From: Membranipora membranacea
Taxonomy: Eukaryota > Bryozoa > Gymnolaemata > Cheilostomatida > Membraniporidae
DNA length: 64,000 nucleotides
Reading direction: 5' to 3'
Assembly: GCA_914767715.1 (NCBI GenBank)
Contig: OU612071.1
Location: 10,153,493 to 10,217,492, forward strand
The notes under the pieces are model-generated. The model worked only from the letters and a program-made list of their open reading frames with translations. It did no database searches and was not told the DNA's origin. The position numbers were made by a program, and so were the translations under genes. Positions 46,641 through 57,574 of this stretch are shown in pieces (position 1 is the stretch's first letter; every line of letters begins with the position of its first letter).

Positions 46641-46981
46641 GTAAGTTACCAGTTATTTTTATTCTTTGACTATTAGTCCCTTGGTTTATTAATATGAACT
46701 GAGCACGAAACCAACTCTAACATTTTTGCATGCAGATATTCTTAAAGCAGACCGAATTATTCCTCGAAGTTTCGATGAAAAATTTAATTTCTGAGGTTTA
46801 GAGTCTAAATTTTTGAGTTAATCTTATCATCTGGTGAGATAGGAAGACATAATCGATTCGTTCACATATCCAGTACTCAAATTTGGTCCATGCATTGTTA
46901 TCACTCAGATCCATACTGAAGATTAAATAGTTATTTCTATTGTCTCTATTATTGAAGAAATACTTGTTTAAACAAAAGAAG

Positions 46982-47892
46982 ATGAGAGTTTCGATGATTT
47001 TTGCAGCAGTTGCCTTGCTAATGCTTGGCGCAACTATAGAGGCAGTAAGTATTGAACTAAATGAACGTTCCCTGTTACAGAACATGATTCAGTCATAGAA
47101 TCAATAATAAACCAAAACAGGACACCATATACAGCTGAAGTTAGGCACTTACTTGTGGGGCGTCGTAACGTCATTGACGCGACCATTGATTTACTGTCCA
47201 TAATCCAGGTTTCTTGTTCACAACTTCGATTGGATTTCGAATTTGAAAATTGCTTTACAATCCACAGCATCCTGTTATCAATTCGATGCTAGTTCTTGTT
47301 CAACATTTTTTTTTATCCTGAAATTAGTATCTATAATCTAAATCTATTGTAATTCTCCGATCAAAATTGATCAAGTTATCAACAAAACCTTGATTTTGGA
47401 CAGTTAATCAACGATAGCATTATTGCTGTACCTTCCAATTTCACAACATCACCCACAAATTAATGCAATGCTAATGATCCATATAGTGTCCTGTCTAGGT
47501 TTATTATTATGTCCATGGTGACAATCATTTCAACCCCTATATCTATGATGAAACTAATTTTACAAGATGTCATTTCATTTAGTGAATAATGTGGCCAGGT
47601 GCAAAACATGATCTCAATCTCCTATTTGACACATATGACACTTGACACATGGGCATATTTATCTTGCACAAATAAATATACAGCTTTCTTAAAGGACAGA
47701 AATGTTTGTCGACATGAGGTTAAAGCCGATAAGTGTTATGAAAATGAAATCTTGTGTAAAATATTGAGGTGATACTATCACTATTAATTTCTGTTTCAGG
47801 CATCAGTGTGCGCTTCGATTTGTACACCCTCAATGAAAATAGATGGCGGAGCGACTGTCAATTGTAAAGTGGCATGTAATGACGAAAATTGA
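46982..47892 (+). CDS. Secreted four-cysteine mini-peptide, CX3C-X13-CX3C (51-residue precursor)
   Basis: Two coding exons: 46982-47044 and 47800-47892, phase-0 join (donor GCA|GTAAGT, acceptor TCTGTTTCAG). Exon one is an entire signal peptide, MRVSMIFAAVALLMLGATIE plus A, cut plausibly after IEA. Exon two is the whole mature peptide of about 30 residues: ASVCASICTPSMKIDGG, then ATVNCKVACNDEN. The cysteines follow C-x3-C-x13-C-x3-C, the frame of disulfide-linked helical hairpins (alpha-hairpinin type). That fold appears in plant defence peptides and some venom peptides, so by pattern alone the role may be defence, toxin-like or signalling. I recognise no homologue. AATAAA at 47913 gives a 3' end 21 bases past the stop. 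The acceptor in front of the ATG is uncertain (AG at 46978 or 46981). Confidence 0.7.
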
Positions 47893-48027
47893 TGTTTTGT
47901 TTTTTGGCGTGTAATAAAACCAGACAACTTATGCCAATGTTAGTAATATTGATTTCCAAACTGCCTTCTACTGCTACTACCTTCACTATTACTATGATGT
48001 AAATTCTTAGATTAACACACTGTTGAG

Positions 48028-48065
<38 letters not shown>

Positions 48066-51000
48066 ACAACAACAACATTGATTTGATGATTTGTTGATGT
48101 GATGTGAATGTCTTTATTTATTTCAAAACATGCATTTCAAGCTGTCTTCTTTTTGGCCATCTTAACAGTATATTAAAATCTCAACCCGGGCCTCCCTGGA
48201 TTCTTCCTCCTTTTCTTAAGTTGAGAATAGAGTAGTTTTTGAGGTGGGCATTGAGAGTTCATCCTTTTGACATGCCAAAGCCATCTCAAGTTCATGAAGA
48301 TGAAGTTTAAGGGGGGGGGGGGGTAGTCCTGGTATAACTTAATCACTGACTTTGCTTGAAAAAAAGGTAGTGTTATTCAACAGTCAGACCATTCCACAAT
48401 ATGTTGACTGACTGAAATTGTAATTAACTTCGTTAAAACAATGCACCCTCTGACTGTAAGCTGTGAGTGCTTGAGATCCCACAAGCTGTTTTGATGAATT
48501 TATGTACCAATGATGTTACCCTGAAGTAAATTGCATACTATAATTACCAATCAATTATTTCACATGTCATTTGATATGCTCTCGAATGCCAAAGTCAACC
48601 AAAAATCTTTTGCCGTCAACCATTGATGTTTTTTGTATGTGATGTGTCAAATTCCAGCTGTGTATATAAGTAGCAGTATATGGTAGTTATTTTGGTTGTT
48701 TCATATTTGTGTGCTGACATAAAATACTCAACCATCACACCGTTATACGTTGAACTACACACTCAAAAATTCTGGACTGTCCTGAAGCGTGCCAATACAC
48801 CCATCGAATGTTTTTCTTACTGTACAGATTGAAAAGAATTACTCGAATGCAAGCATCGGGTCTAAACCTGTTGGATACCCTCTAAGAGCATTTTACAAAT
48901 GCTACGAAAGTATTTGAAAACACTTATGTATCTTTCCATTCCTTCATCTACAGACGAATGTTTCAACATATTGAATGAATGATTTCAAAGGATTCCGGTC
49001 ATATATGGTAATCATATAACAAAGATTATCACTGCTTACAAATGGTTTTAAAATTGTCAGGTTTGTCATTGATTGATGAGGAAGGATATCAATTATGGTA
49101 AACAGTTTTAAAATAAATTGTGACCTCCCTCAAAACAAAAATGAAAATTGACATCTCATAGAATGGGAAAACACCAAGCAATTTTAAGCCAAAATGCTCA
49201 TCAAAAAATACAACTGAATCAGAGAAAATGTGAAACTGTAGTTTATGTGTGCTTAGCTGCCCCCTGCAGGATTCACTTTTCTGCTGGTAAAAATATGCCA
49301 GCTTTTCACTATGGTGGAAAGAAGAGATCGTTGCCAGCAGTTTTGTTAATAAAAATAGGCTAGTTGTTGTCTATCAAATATTACTTTAGTTGTAAATGCT
49401 TTATATTGTATTCGGCCCAAACAAAGCATTATTTTCATACACACCTACTTTGAAGATAATATAATCAACTGCAAGTAACATTAACCTGATGCAACAAAAG
49501 CTTGTGGCAGTTATTGACATTAATAATAATATTGCTGTTTGTCAAAGTGGACAATGATTGGCACTGATTTGCCTGTTTGGAAGTGTTTTTATAGTGACGA
49601 CTAGGTTTCCAAGTCATTAACCACTGACAACCTTTACCCAGTGTGAAGCAGATCGCTACATGGCCGGAGCTGCAGTGATTGGTGACAGCATCCTCCTGTA
49701 TAGATTTATCATACAGGAGGGTTATTTTATCTTCATGCACAATTTTGTTGTACATACAGAAGATCTCTATTATCGTGACTCCTGATCTGAAGGGACTATG
49801 TAATCAGTCAAAGTCAGAACTTCTTGTCAACATGCAGGCGATCCTACTGCTGAGCCAAACTGACTGACTTGACACTAGTTGTCTTTTTAATGCATATAAC
49901 TATAAATTCCAATAAAGCCTAATTGGACATATTGGACTGACAGGGATGCCTTAAAAATCAATCTTATGAGTGACAATAGTTACGCAAAGATTTTTGTACC
50001 TAACATGGCTTCCCAAAAGTTTCCCTGAATCGGTCAGCATCTTAAGTGTGGCGATTTCCAAGTGCAATGACTTGAGCGTTGGGTGTGTTGAACTGGATTC
50101 AGCAGCAATCTTATGTTGCATTATGGTAATGATACCCTCAGAGGTATAAAACAATCACAAATGCGGAAAATATATGTCTTATATAATTTGGATATTTTGC
50201 AGGCCTGTGCAAAACCTTTGACAAAGCAAATAATGATAGTGTGAATTTAAAGACTATAAGAGAAAATCTCAAATACATCATTGGTTTTTCCCCAATTCCG
50301 CCACGTGAAATAATTTTCATGCCCACAAACAAAGGCGTGTTCATGGAATTAAGGGTGTTAATTGAAAGAAGTTAAGAATTCCTGTCTCGTACAATCACTT
50401 GAAGAATTAATTATGAATAAAGTGCCTGCAGAATCTTTACACTATAGCTTGCTTGTCTTTGAAGCCCGACCACTGTATTCTGTTGTAACTTCTAATGTTA
50501 CGGGGACATGATCTTATTAAATCCGTGGCAACCTGAATGGAAATTTATCATTGGGAGAGCAGACCATTTTATTTGCGCTAAGGTCACCACCTTTTCTTTC
50601 AGGTATCTAATAATAATGGAATGTAAATGTGAATTTGGGCTGAACTTACACAAACAATCACAATGTTTTGTTACCAATTAATCATGCCCAGTGAATGCCA
50701 GGGTGGATCACTATTCTACTCTGAGTAAGATCCATGGTGAAGAAATAATCAGAATTCAACAAGTTGATGGATGGAAAATTCACCATTGTCTGGTGGGCAG
50801 GGAAAATGTAAATTCATTAATAAATTAATTACGCATTTGGCTAGAGGATCGGCCAATTATGCAATTTTGTTTAGTTCTGCAGGGCTGTAGTTAAGAAAAA
50901 ATGGTAGGGGAGGCAAAAGTCTGGGGCGAGTACAAAACATCATCAGGAGGGGTTGTTAATTCCAACCTAAGCAATTTAAGGCATTTAATTAGCAAATGGA

Positions 51001-51125
51001 AATCCCAGAGGAGCTGATTCTGACATAGATCATCCAGTTATAACGTTTTAGTCCGCTGTATTCATCTTTCTGGGGAAGGCAGTGCATCCCTGTCGCCACT
51101 AGAACTACGGGCCTGCTCTTAGACG
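47893..51125. other. Intergenic with simple repeats
   Basis: Holds (ATC)n followed by (AAC)n at 48028-48078 and a run of 13 G at 48311-48323. The plus frame at 49148-49363 and the minus frame at 49465-49755 lack domains. GGGAGGCAAAAGTCTGGGGCGAG at about 50910 resembles a phrase at 56196, a small dispersed repeat. An inverted ATACAGGAGG / CCTCCTGTAT pair with 11-bp loop is at 49692-49722. Confidence 0.45.
48028..48078 (+). repeat. (ATC)n-(AAC)n microsatellite
   Basis: About eleven CAT/ATC units then four to five CAA/AAC units. Confidence 0.9.
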
Positions 51126-51132
51126 TATATAA
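51126..51132 (+). promoter_or_regulatory. TATA box of the acidic secreted protein gene
   Basis: TATATAA, about 30 bases before an expected start near 51156 and 52 bases before the ATG at 51184. Confidence 0.5.
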
Positions 51133-51183
51133 GCAGGGACAGTGTATAAGTTCAATTACAAATCTTCTTGGAAAAGATCAAAG

Positions 51184-54100
51184 ATGACGCTAATCAAGCT
51201 ATCTATTGTCGTATTGGGCTCTTCTTCCTAGCAGAAGGTTTCGTATATGGTGGGACCGGAGCCCACAAGAGAATCATCTATCCTGGATGGTGGGAGAGAG
51301 AGATCTATGAGAATAAAGAAGAACTATATGACTCCACTGAGAGGTTATTGGTGAGTGGATATTCTAATTGATCACAGCTATTGAATTCCATGTCTGGAAA
51401 AGCATCGTATAAATTTCCAGTCCCTAGGAGCATTCTGAAAATGATATTTTTTTGGCATTTCCAGAATAGTAACAATTTACATGTATCATATTATGATACA
51501 TGTAAATTGTTACTGTTTGGAATGTTTTAAAGAAAACAATATCCCATGCTATATCACTCATGCTAGTAGTGTGAGATCTCAAGTTCTCACAGCTCAGGAG
51601 ATTTCGGATAAGAGAATGGAGCCAAGAGGATGGGAGCAGGTGATACCAGACGGCGTCAACCACTTCAAAATAATGTATATAATTAAACCTTTTTATCAGA
51701 CAAAGACTCTAAATCCAATCTCCGTCTTTTTGGGGGGTTCAGACGCAAGCATTTAAATAATGTATATAATTAAACCTTTTTATCAGACAAAGAACCTAAA
51801 TCCAATCTTCGCTTTTTCAAGAGGATGGGCAAATGCTACCTCCTGTTTTTTGGCCATGCTCACCCGCCGTGATGATCCCCGGTGCATATAAAAACCGGGG
51901 GAACATCAAGGCAGGACAGTTCTGGTTGAAGAGCCCTTGGAGCATGTTTTTCTGGTATAGTATAGATTGCTTTTCTGGTATCTAACTTAGTTTATTATTC
52001 AAGAATAAAAATTGATTTTAATGTCGAAAAGGCATCTCAACTATGAGTAAATTGAATTAATACCTACTTGTAACAAAATTCTGAAGAACAATGTTGTGGA
52101 TAAATTTGATTAGGTAAACAAAACACTTTTTGTATGGAGTTGCCTTCTTCCTCAACAGGAAGAAGTTAACTCCATACAACATAAACATGAGCAAAATGAA
52201 TGAAATAGTAGTGTCTGTTCTGCTCGGGTATTCGGCCCCAAGCGGGTGGAATATGCGACAATAGGGCCAGCCAAACATATCAATGTCAGATGAGTGCCTG
52301 TTTTTGAGTTTTCCAACTTTGATTCAGTAATTACTGCTAATATCACATTATAGGAAAAGACAGGAAAGGGTTTGAATTGCCAACTTTCCGTTCCATCAGT
52401 CTCTGCCGGCTTCACTATCCAGTATAGATATGGTTTGAAATGATAGATTTCTGGTTGAACACCAAAACATGATACAAGATTCTATTGGGATGATTTCGAA
52501 ATCTATAGGACATAAGTTGCATTTAATAACTCACTAAATTATTATTCTTATACTACAGAATGAAATAATTGAGAAACTCATCAGCAGTAAGTATGCTGTT
52601 AATGAAGAGAACGAAGACCTGAATACAGAGGATCAACCATCATCAGGTGAGATTGCAATATAATATTTTGTTTTGTAAATTTTCCAACACTTTGACTGTT
52701 GACTACTGGGTTTCGCTGGTTCACTGGCTCAGTGGCCTAAACTGTTAATTCATTACTTGTCCAGAAGACACCAACAGTTAGCTTTCAGTTTAATTTAACG
52801 GCTTGGGGGCAAGAATTTGACAGTGTTTACACGTGTAGATAGGTTGTCTTAATACTATGTCATAGTTTCTACACCTCTCAGTTTGTCAGTTTTGTTTATG
52901 TTGTTTGTTGTGAGTGATTAGGTTGTTAGTTTTTTATGTGAGTTTAATTATGGTACATGAACTTGGGGTCCCAGCAATGGGCCATGTAAGGCCAATAACC
53001 CTAACACGTACGCTGTGTTTCATAACATGGAATATGCTGTGAGATGAGAGAACACAACTCCGAGTAGTGAATAGCGGGCTCTCTAATTAACGCCATCGAC
53101 CCATTCTTTTTTTGGGGATGGTGAGATGGCGCAATTGGTTAGCGCGCTTGCTATTCACTGCCAGGCGATTAGTGCCGCAGGAGTTGTGGGTTCGAGTCCC
53201 ACTGGGGGAGCTTTTATTGTTGTTTGTTCCAGCCCCCAGCACCCTCGGGTGTATACCTCTCCTGTGTACTTGGCTACTGACTGACTAATGCAAAGACATG
53301 TGACAGCATGGAAAGACATGCTGACAAGCTGGAAAGACAGGTAAACCTACTACAAGGGGTCCCAGCAATGGGCCATGTAAGGCCAATAACCCTAACACGT
53401 ACGCTGTGTTTCATAGGGTGGCAATGGTGGATTGGAATGTGCTGTGAGATGAGAGAACACAACTCCGAGTAGTGAATAGCGGGCTCTTTAATTAACGCCA
53501 TCGACCCATTCTTTTTTTGGGGATGGTGAGATGGCGCAATTGGTTAGTGTGCTTGCTATTCACTGCCAGGCGATTAGTGCCGCAGGAGTTGTGGGTTCGA
53601 GTCCCACTGGGGGAGCCTTCATTGTTGATTGTTCCAGCCCCCAGCACCCTCGGGTGTATACCTCTCCTGTGTACTTGTCTACTGACTGACTCATGCAAGA
53701 CATGTGACAGCATGGAAAGACATGCTGACAAGCTGGAAAGACAGGTAAACCTACTACAAGGGGTCCCAGCAATGGGCCATGTAAGGCCAATAACCCTAAC
53801 ACGTACGCTGTGTTTCATAGGGTGGCAATGGTGGATTGGAATGTGCTGTGGGATGAGAGAACACAACTCCGAGTAGTGAATAGCGGGCTATCTAATTAAC
53901 GCCATCGACCCATTCTTTTTTTGGGGATAGTGAGATGGCGCAATTGGTTAGCACGCTTGCTATACACTGCCAGGCAATTAGTGCCGCAGGAGTTGTGGGT
54001 TCGAGTCCCACTGGGGGAGCTTCCATTGTTGATTGTTCCAACCCCCAGCACCCTCGGGTGTATACCTCTCCTATGAACTTGAGGCCACAGTGTACATCTA

Positions 54101-55212
54101 TAAAACAGGAAAACAAGGTTTTGAGTTATGGTGAATGAAACACTTGACCAAACAAACATAATGGGATGTAAAACATAAACAAGTTTGGGAGAAATCTGTT
54201 TTTTAACTCAAAAATATTGGAGGAGATAAGTGCCCATGGAATCCCATTATTTTGCCTTGGAATACCATAATATTCCCATTTAATCCATTTTAAGAACAGT
54301 TTAAAAGGAATTAGAGCAAGATTGTAAATGTTACTACAGGGTGAAATGTTATGAGACATGGTACAATTATGACTCAAAGTCAATTTAAGTCAGCGAATGT
54401 ATATCCAGAGAGATGTGAGTACATCTTAGAAAGAATTTAAAAAGCTACAGCCACCAAATTCAATCCAATAGAGGCAATTATCGTGTATATGCTATGAGCT
54501 CTTAATCAACCATTGCTATAAGTATAAGAGTTTGCAGTTCGGTATGTGAGAGGGCTGAATTGAGAGAAGCTGGCAAAGGAAGAAGCAGCTACTGGAGCTT
54601 TAACGATAGAACTTTTAACCACTTGCATTACTCCTTGGTTATAATGAAACCACCACATTCACCACTTGCAGACATAATTCATTCACCTTATAGCTGGCAA
54701 AATAACCCAGATGCTATCAAAATCTTTTGGTAATGTTATTGGTATTGACCTAATCATTTTGTTCTGTATGATGATCTGAGGCTATGTACTAGGCCACATG
54801 ACTGCTTCTCAAGACTCAAAGTTACCCTCCCCATACCACCCCGTAACATCTCAAAAGCCCTCGCAGTCCCTCAAGACTTCATGCAGGCTCTGCACGATAT
54901 TATATTTGCACAGCTGCTGTGATTGGTGTTTTTAGCCTGTCTTGACAAGCCACCCTCCCCCACCTGATTTCGAGGACTTGACACAGTGCCTTTTAATAAC
55001 AAATAATCCATTGTGATGGGTACACATCTTTGTGTGGGGTGACCATCCGATAGTGATGGCAACTGGGGTGTAGGGGAGGCAACTGGAAATTTCACAGACA
55101 TGAATTTAATGTATATAGCTGAGATTCTAGTATTGATCATTTCTTAGGTAGCAACTCTGCTCCAACAGCTGTTTCATGTGATTGTGATTCAAAGGCAAAC
55201 AATGTATTCTAG
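51184..55212 (+). CDS. Small secreted acidic protein, three exons, signal peptide frame broken
   Basis: Exons 51184-51350, 52559-52646 and 55148-55212 join in phase (0, then 1) with donors GTGAGT and GTGAGA and acceptors TACTACAG and TTCTTAG. From 51228 the frame reads GFVYGGTGAHKRIIYP, then GWWEREIYENKEELYDSTER, then LLNEIIEKLISSKYAVNEEN, EDLNTEDQPSSG and SNSAPTAVSCDCDSKANNVF with stop. It is a helical, acidic chain with a CDC near the end. The start MTLIKLSIVVLG is a perfect signal core but lies one frame away from LFFLAEG, which would complete it; the shift falls around 51215-51222. Either a one-base lesion or error exists, or the first exon is elsewhere and TTCTTCCTAGCAG (ending 51235) is an acceptor. 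A dibasic KR follows the signal region, as in peptide precursors. Family unknown. The first intron holds family H copy 2 and a palindrome. Confidence 0.5.
51468..51514. repeat. Perfect 23-bp-arm palindrome with one-base spacer
   Basis: AGTAACAATTTACATGTATC continues to ATA, one T, then the exact inverse. Weaker similarity extends outward on both sides for about 35 more bases (CATTTCCAGAAT against CATTCCAAAC; GATATTTTTTTGG against GATATTGTTTTC). It looks like two long inverted arms fused at their inner ends. Confidence 0.9.
51545..52280 (-). mobile_element. Repeat family H, copy 2 (inverted relative to copy 1)
   Basis: Reverse-complement counterpart of 31050-32045 plus the end fragment 35755-35875. 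It keeps the long hairpin (52133-52178), the GC hairpin with ATATAAAAA inside CCCCGG...CCGGGG (51878-51901) and about two of the 93-bp units (51660-51830). Since it joins two pieces that are 3.7 kb apart in the other locus, this copy gives the more complete element order. It sits in the first intron of the acidic secreted protein gene. Confidence 0.65.
52964..54085 (+). repeat. Tandem array of about 405-bp units with tRNA-type pol III boxes
   Basis: About 2.7 direct units. Each holds ATGGCGCAATTGGTTAGCG (A box, at 53126, 53531 and 53935) and GTGGGTTCGAGTCCCAC (B box in a perfect T-arm, about 60 bases later), with an interval suiting a class II tRNA with long variable arm. The acceptor stem does not pair, so these are tRNA-derived and not tRNA genes. 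Between heads lie GGGTGTATACCTCTCC, CATGGAAAGACATGCTGACA and GGGTCCCAGCAATGGGCCAT phrases. The second and third units are nearly identical, so amplification is recent. The array lies inside the last intron of the acidic secreted protein gene. Confidence 0.85.
53492..53866 (-). other. Antisense open frame over the tRNA-like repeat, not a gene
   Basis: A 124-codon frame containing PSGTRTHNSCGTNRLA runs antisense to the pol III boxes. That phrase is a common false protein produced by reading tRNA-like repeats backward. It is recorded here so that it is not mistaken for a gene. Confidence 0.7.
54086..55147. other. Intron remainder, nothing recognised
   Basis: Rest of the predicted last intron of the acidic secreted protein gene. 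A minus frame at 54871-55140 has no recognisable domain. Confidence 0.4.
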
Positions 55213-56541
55213 TTCAGATAATACACCTGGTTATCTATTTTTTCCCACCCAGTGCCTAAGCGGTTGAGGATGGGATATCTACGCACAGTGTTAGGAGTGG
55301 AAATATGAGGTAGGGGGATGCCAACCAGGCTGGGGGTCCAGGTGGCCGCCTATGCCCCCGGCTGGGTCGTGGGCGGAGTCCCGGCCTCCGGAGCCCTGTG
55401 GTGATTACAATTGAAAATGCATCAACTTTAGCCATATTTTGGAAAACTCATATTGAAGTACTTACCAGCTGGTGGTTACCTGGGTTTTGATATAAAGGGG
55501 GGGATGCATCCCCCTAGACAAAGTAGGAAGGGGGACACAATCCCCTTAAATCTCCCCTAAATTCTAACACTATCTACGCATATACATGTAAATGAGACCT
55601 TCACACTATCATTCAATAGTTGACCAGTTTACCAGGTTTATTAGCCTATTTCTCTGGTCTAAATATTTACAGAATAAGTCAGAGCAGCTAAAAGTCTGAG
55701 ACCGCGAGAACTATCAGAGCCCTGCGCTTATTATTCAAAAGAAATCACCAAGAAGGGAAACAATTTTTACAATATGAATAGAGAGAGATAGTCTATGCAC
55801 TTTGCAGGATATGCTCGGATTTTTCCTCTCATTACTTCTACATTAATCTTACTTCATATAGCCTAGGGTCCAATAATACACATTATATGACCTTTTGTCA
55901 ATGTCATGAATGACCGCCCTTATTCAAAATGAAAGAAATTCTGGCTGACATTTTCTTCACTACTTGGCAGTGAATATCTCTGCTCATGGGTATTTCCCAA
56001 ACATGAGGCTACTTTTCCCAGAGTCTGACTGGAAAACTCTCATACCTGGAGCAATATAGTAGGTGGCATGAATAGAAATCAATAGATATTGCAGTTCTAG
56101 TGCTCCCCTTGATTAACTTATAACACTCAAGGGCAGACAGCTCCAGCAAGATCCTGCATTGTTCTCAGGCTTTCTCTCGCCCGGGGGGCCGTCGGACGAG
56201 GGGCAAAAGTCTGGGGGGCTCAGACTAAGAGAGAGACTGAATGTGATTAGAATTATTTCAAATCAAAACAAGAAGGGTTATGACATGTGCTATGCAGGCC
56301 TACCATACAGAATAAAATCTTTCCCTAATTTTCCTTCTTGGTGATATTATAAATTTTCTTAGGGAAGACAAAGTTACGGTATGGTACTCCCATTTGACTC
56401 ATTCTGATTCTTCTCTTCTGTTCAGACATTAGCCAATGTCATTGAATACATTATATCCACTAACTCTAAGTTAAGCTATAAAATATTCTCTGGGTGTTGT
56501 TCAACACGGTTGTCAGAGGCAATCAGCCCTGTAGAACCCAC
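55213..56541. other. Intergenic with two GC-rich scraps
   Basis: GC-rich patches at about 55300-55400 (CAGGCTGGGGGTCCAGGTGG, GGCCGCC, CGGGCTGG types) and 56165-56225 (CGCCCGGGGGGCCGTCGGAC) stand out from the AT-rich background and look like dispersed repeat scraps. No gene is supported. Confidence 0.4.
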
Positions 56542-56542
56542 A

Positions 56543-56703
56543 AACGTCGCAAACGTCAAAACGCTGCAATCTAGCGTTCCACTAACGTCGCAATCCCAAA
56601 AACGTCGCAACGAAGGGTTTTTTAAACGTCGCAAACCCACAAACGTCGCAATTTTTTAAACGTCGCAATAGCTCGAACCCACTAACGTCGCAAATGTCGC
56701 AAC
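56543..56703 (+). repeat. Clustered AACGTCGCAA motif array
   Basis: Seven exact copies of AACGTCGCAA, plus variants such as AACGCTGCAA and AATGTCGCAA, occur in about 160 bases with irregular spacers (CCCAC, TTTTTTA, CGAAGGG). Spacing is not constant, so it is not an ordinary satellite. CpG is preserved at each copy. It ends at a hairpin CGAGGAG-T-CTCCTCG (56717-56731). Confidence 0.8.
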
Positions 56704-56716
56704 TCAACAAAAGCGC

Positions 56717-56731
56717 CGAGGAGTCTCCTCG
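56717..56731. repeat. 7-bp-stem hairpin after the motif array
   Basis: CGAGGAG, one T, CTCCTCG: an exact inverted repeat closing the AACGTCGCAA cluster. Confidence 0.7.
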
Positions 56732-57214
56732 TTAAATGCAAATCGATGAATACGATTTGCTGTGATTATTGGACAGAAGCATACAAATTTCAAAACAGTG
56801 TGGGAGTTGAAATATTGAAGATAGTGTCCCAAGTCGTATAAGAGAAAAAATTTGACATCCTAGAATCACGATAGAAATTGTTCCTTCAGAACTCATTACT
56901 GCTGTCTCATACAGGATGCTTATCAAAATTTAGCACAAGTAAGGTGAGTATCTGCATATATGTCAAGCCTGAAATATACTGTCATGTTTGATATAGGCTA
57001 TGGTCAAAAATTGTTAAGAGGTAGTTTGCACTACTTGAAATATCAGAAATTGGGAAAAATGTTAAATAATTTATGCATAAATTGCTCCATCTCTTTATGA
57101 ATTTCCCTTTATAAATATAGAATAAGCAATTTTACGTCATTCCCAATATTCAACTTTTTTGGTTTCCATATAGACTTTATGATAATAAAACCTAAACAGG
57201 TACCATATGAACCA

Positions 57215-57574
57215 TTAGCGTACAACAGCTGGTGGTGATTTTACGACATTGCATTGAGTAATGGTCATGGTGTTTTTATCACACTGCAATCCAGAGAGCA
57301 ACTTTGAACAAGATTTTGAGCTTGTCGCTCTCAGTTTTTGCAGTCTAATAAAAGTTTGAATTGACCACGACAGGTTGTAGCTCGATGCTGTTAGTAAACT
57401 CAAATCCCTGTGGAAGAAATTTGAGTTATGGACGAGAGACTGTCGACTGCAGGTCAATGATAGTTGAATCATATATTTACGGAATTTGATATTGCTTTCT
57501 GACCCAGCGGCAGAGACTATAGATAATGAGACCTTCCACTTGCCATGATAACGTATATACCGATGCGAATGCAT
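57215..57574 (-). other. 119-codon open frame of unknown status
   Basis: An ATG-to-stop frame rich in Ser and Lys, with several scattered cysteines and no signal peptide, membrane helix or domain that I recognise. No splice or promoter signal supports it. It is long for chance in AT-rich DNA, but not convincingly a gene. Confidence 0.2.

Noticed and set aside
49465-49755. 96-codon minus frame with Cys and His
   Set aside because: No domain, promoter or splice support; AT-rich chance frame.
53126-54020. True tRNA genes
   Set aside because: A and B boxes and T-arm are good, but the acceptor stems do not pair and the heads sit in a long tandem unit.
53274-54159. Several minus-strand frames with SGTRTHNSCGTNRLA-like text
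   Set aside because: They are antisense to the pol III boxes of the 405-bp repeat, a known source of false proteins.
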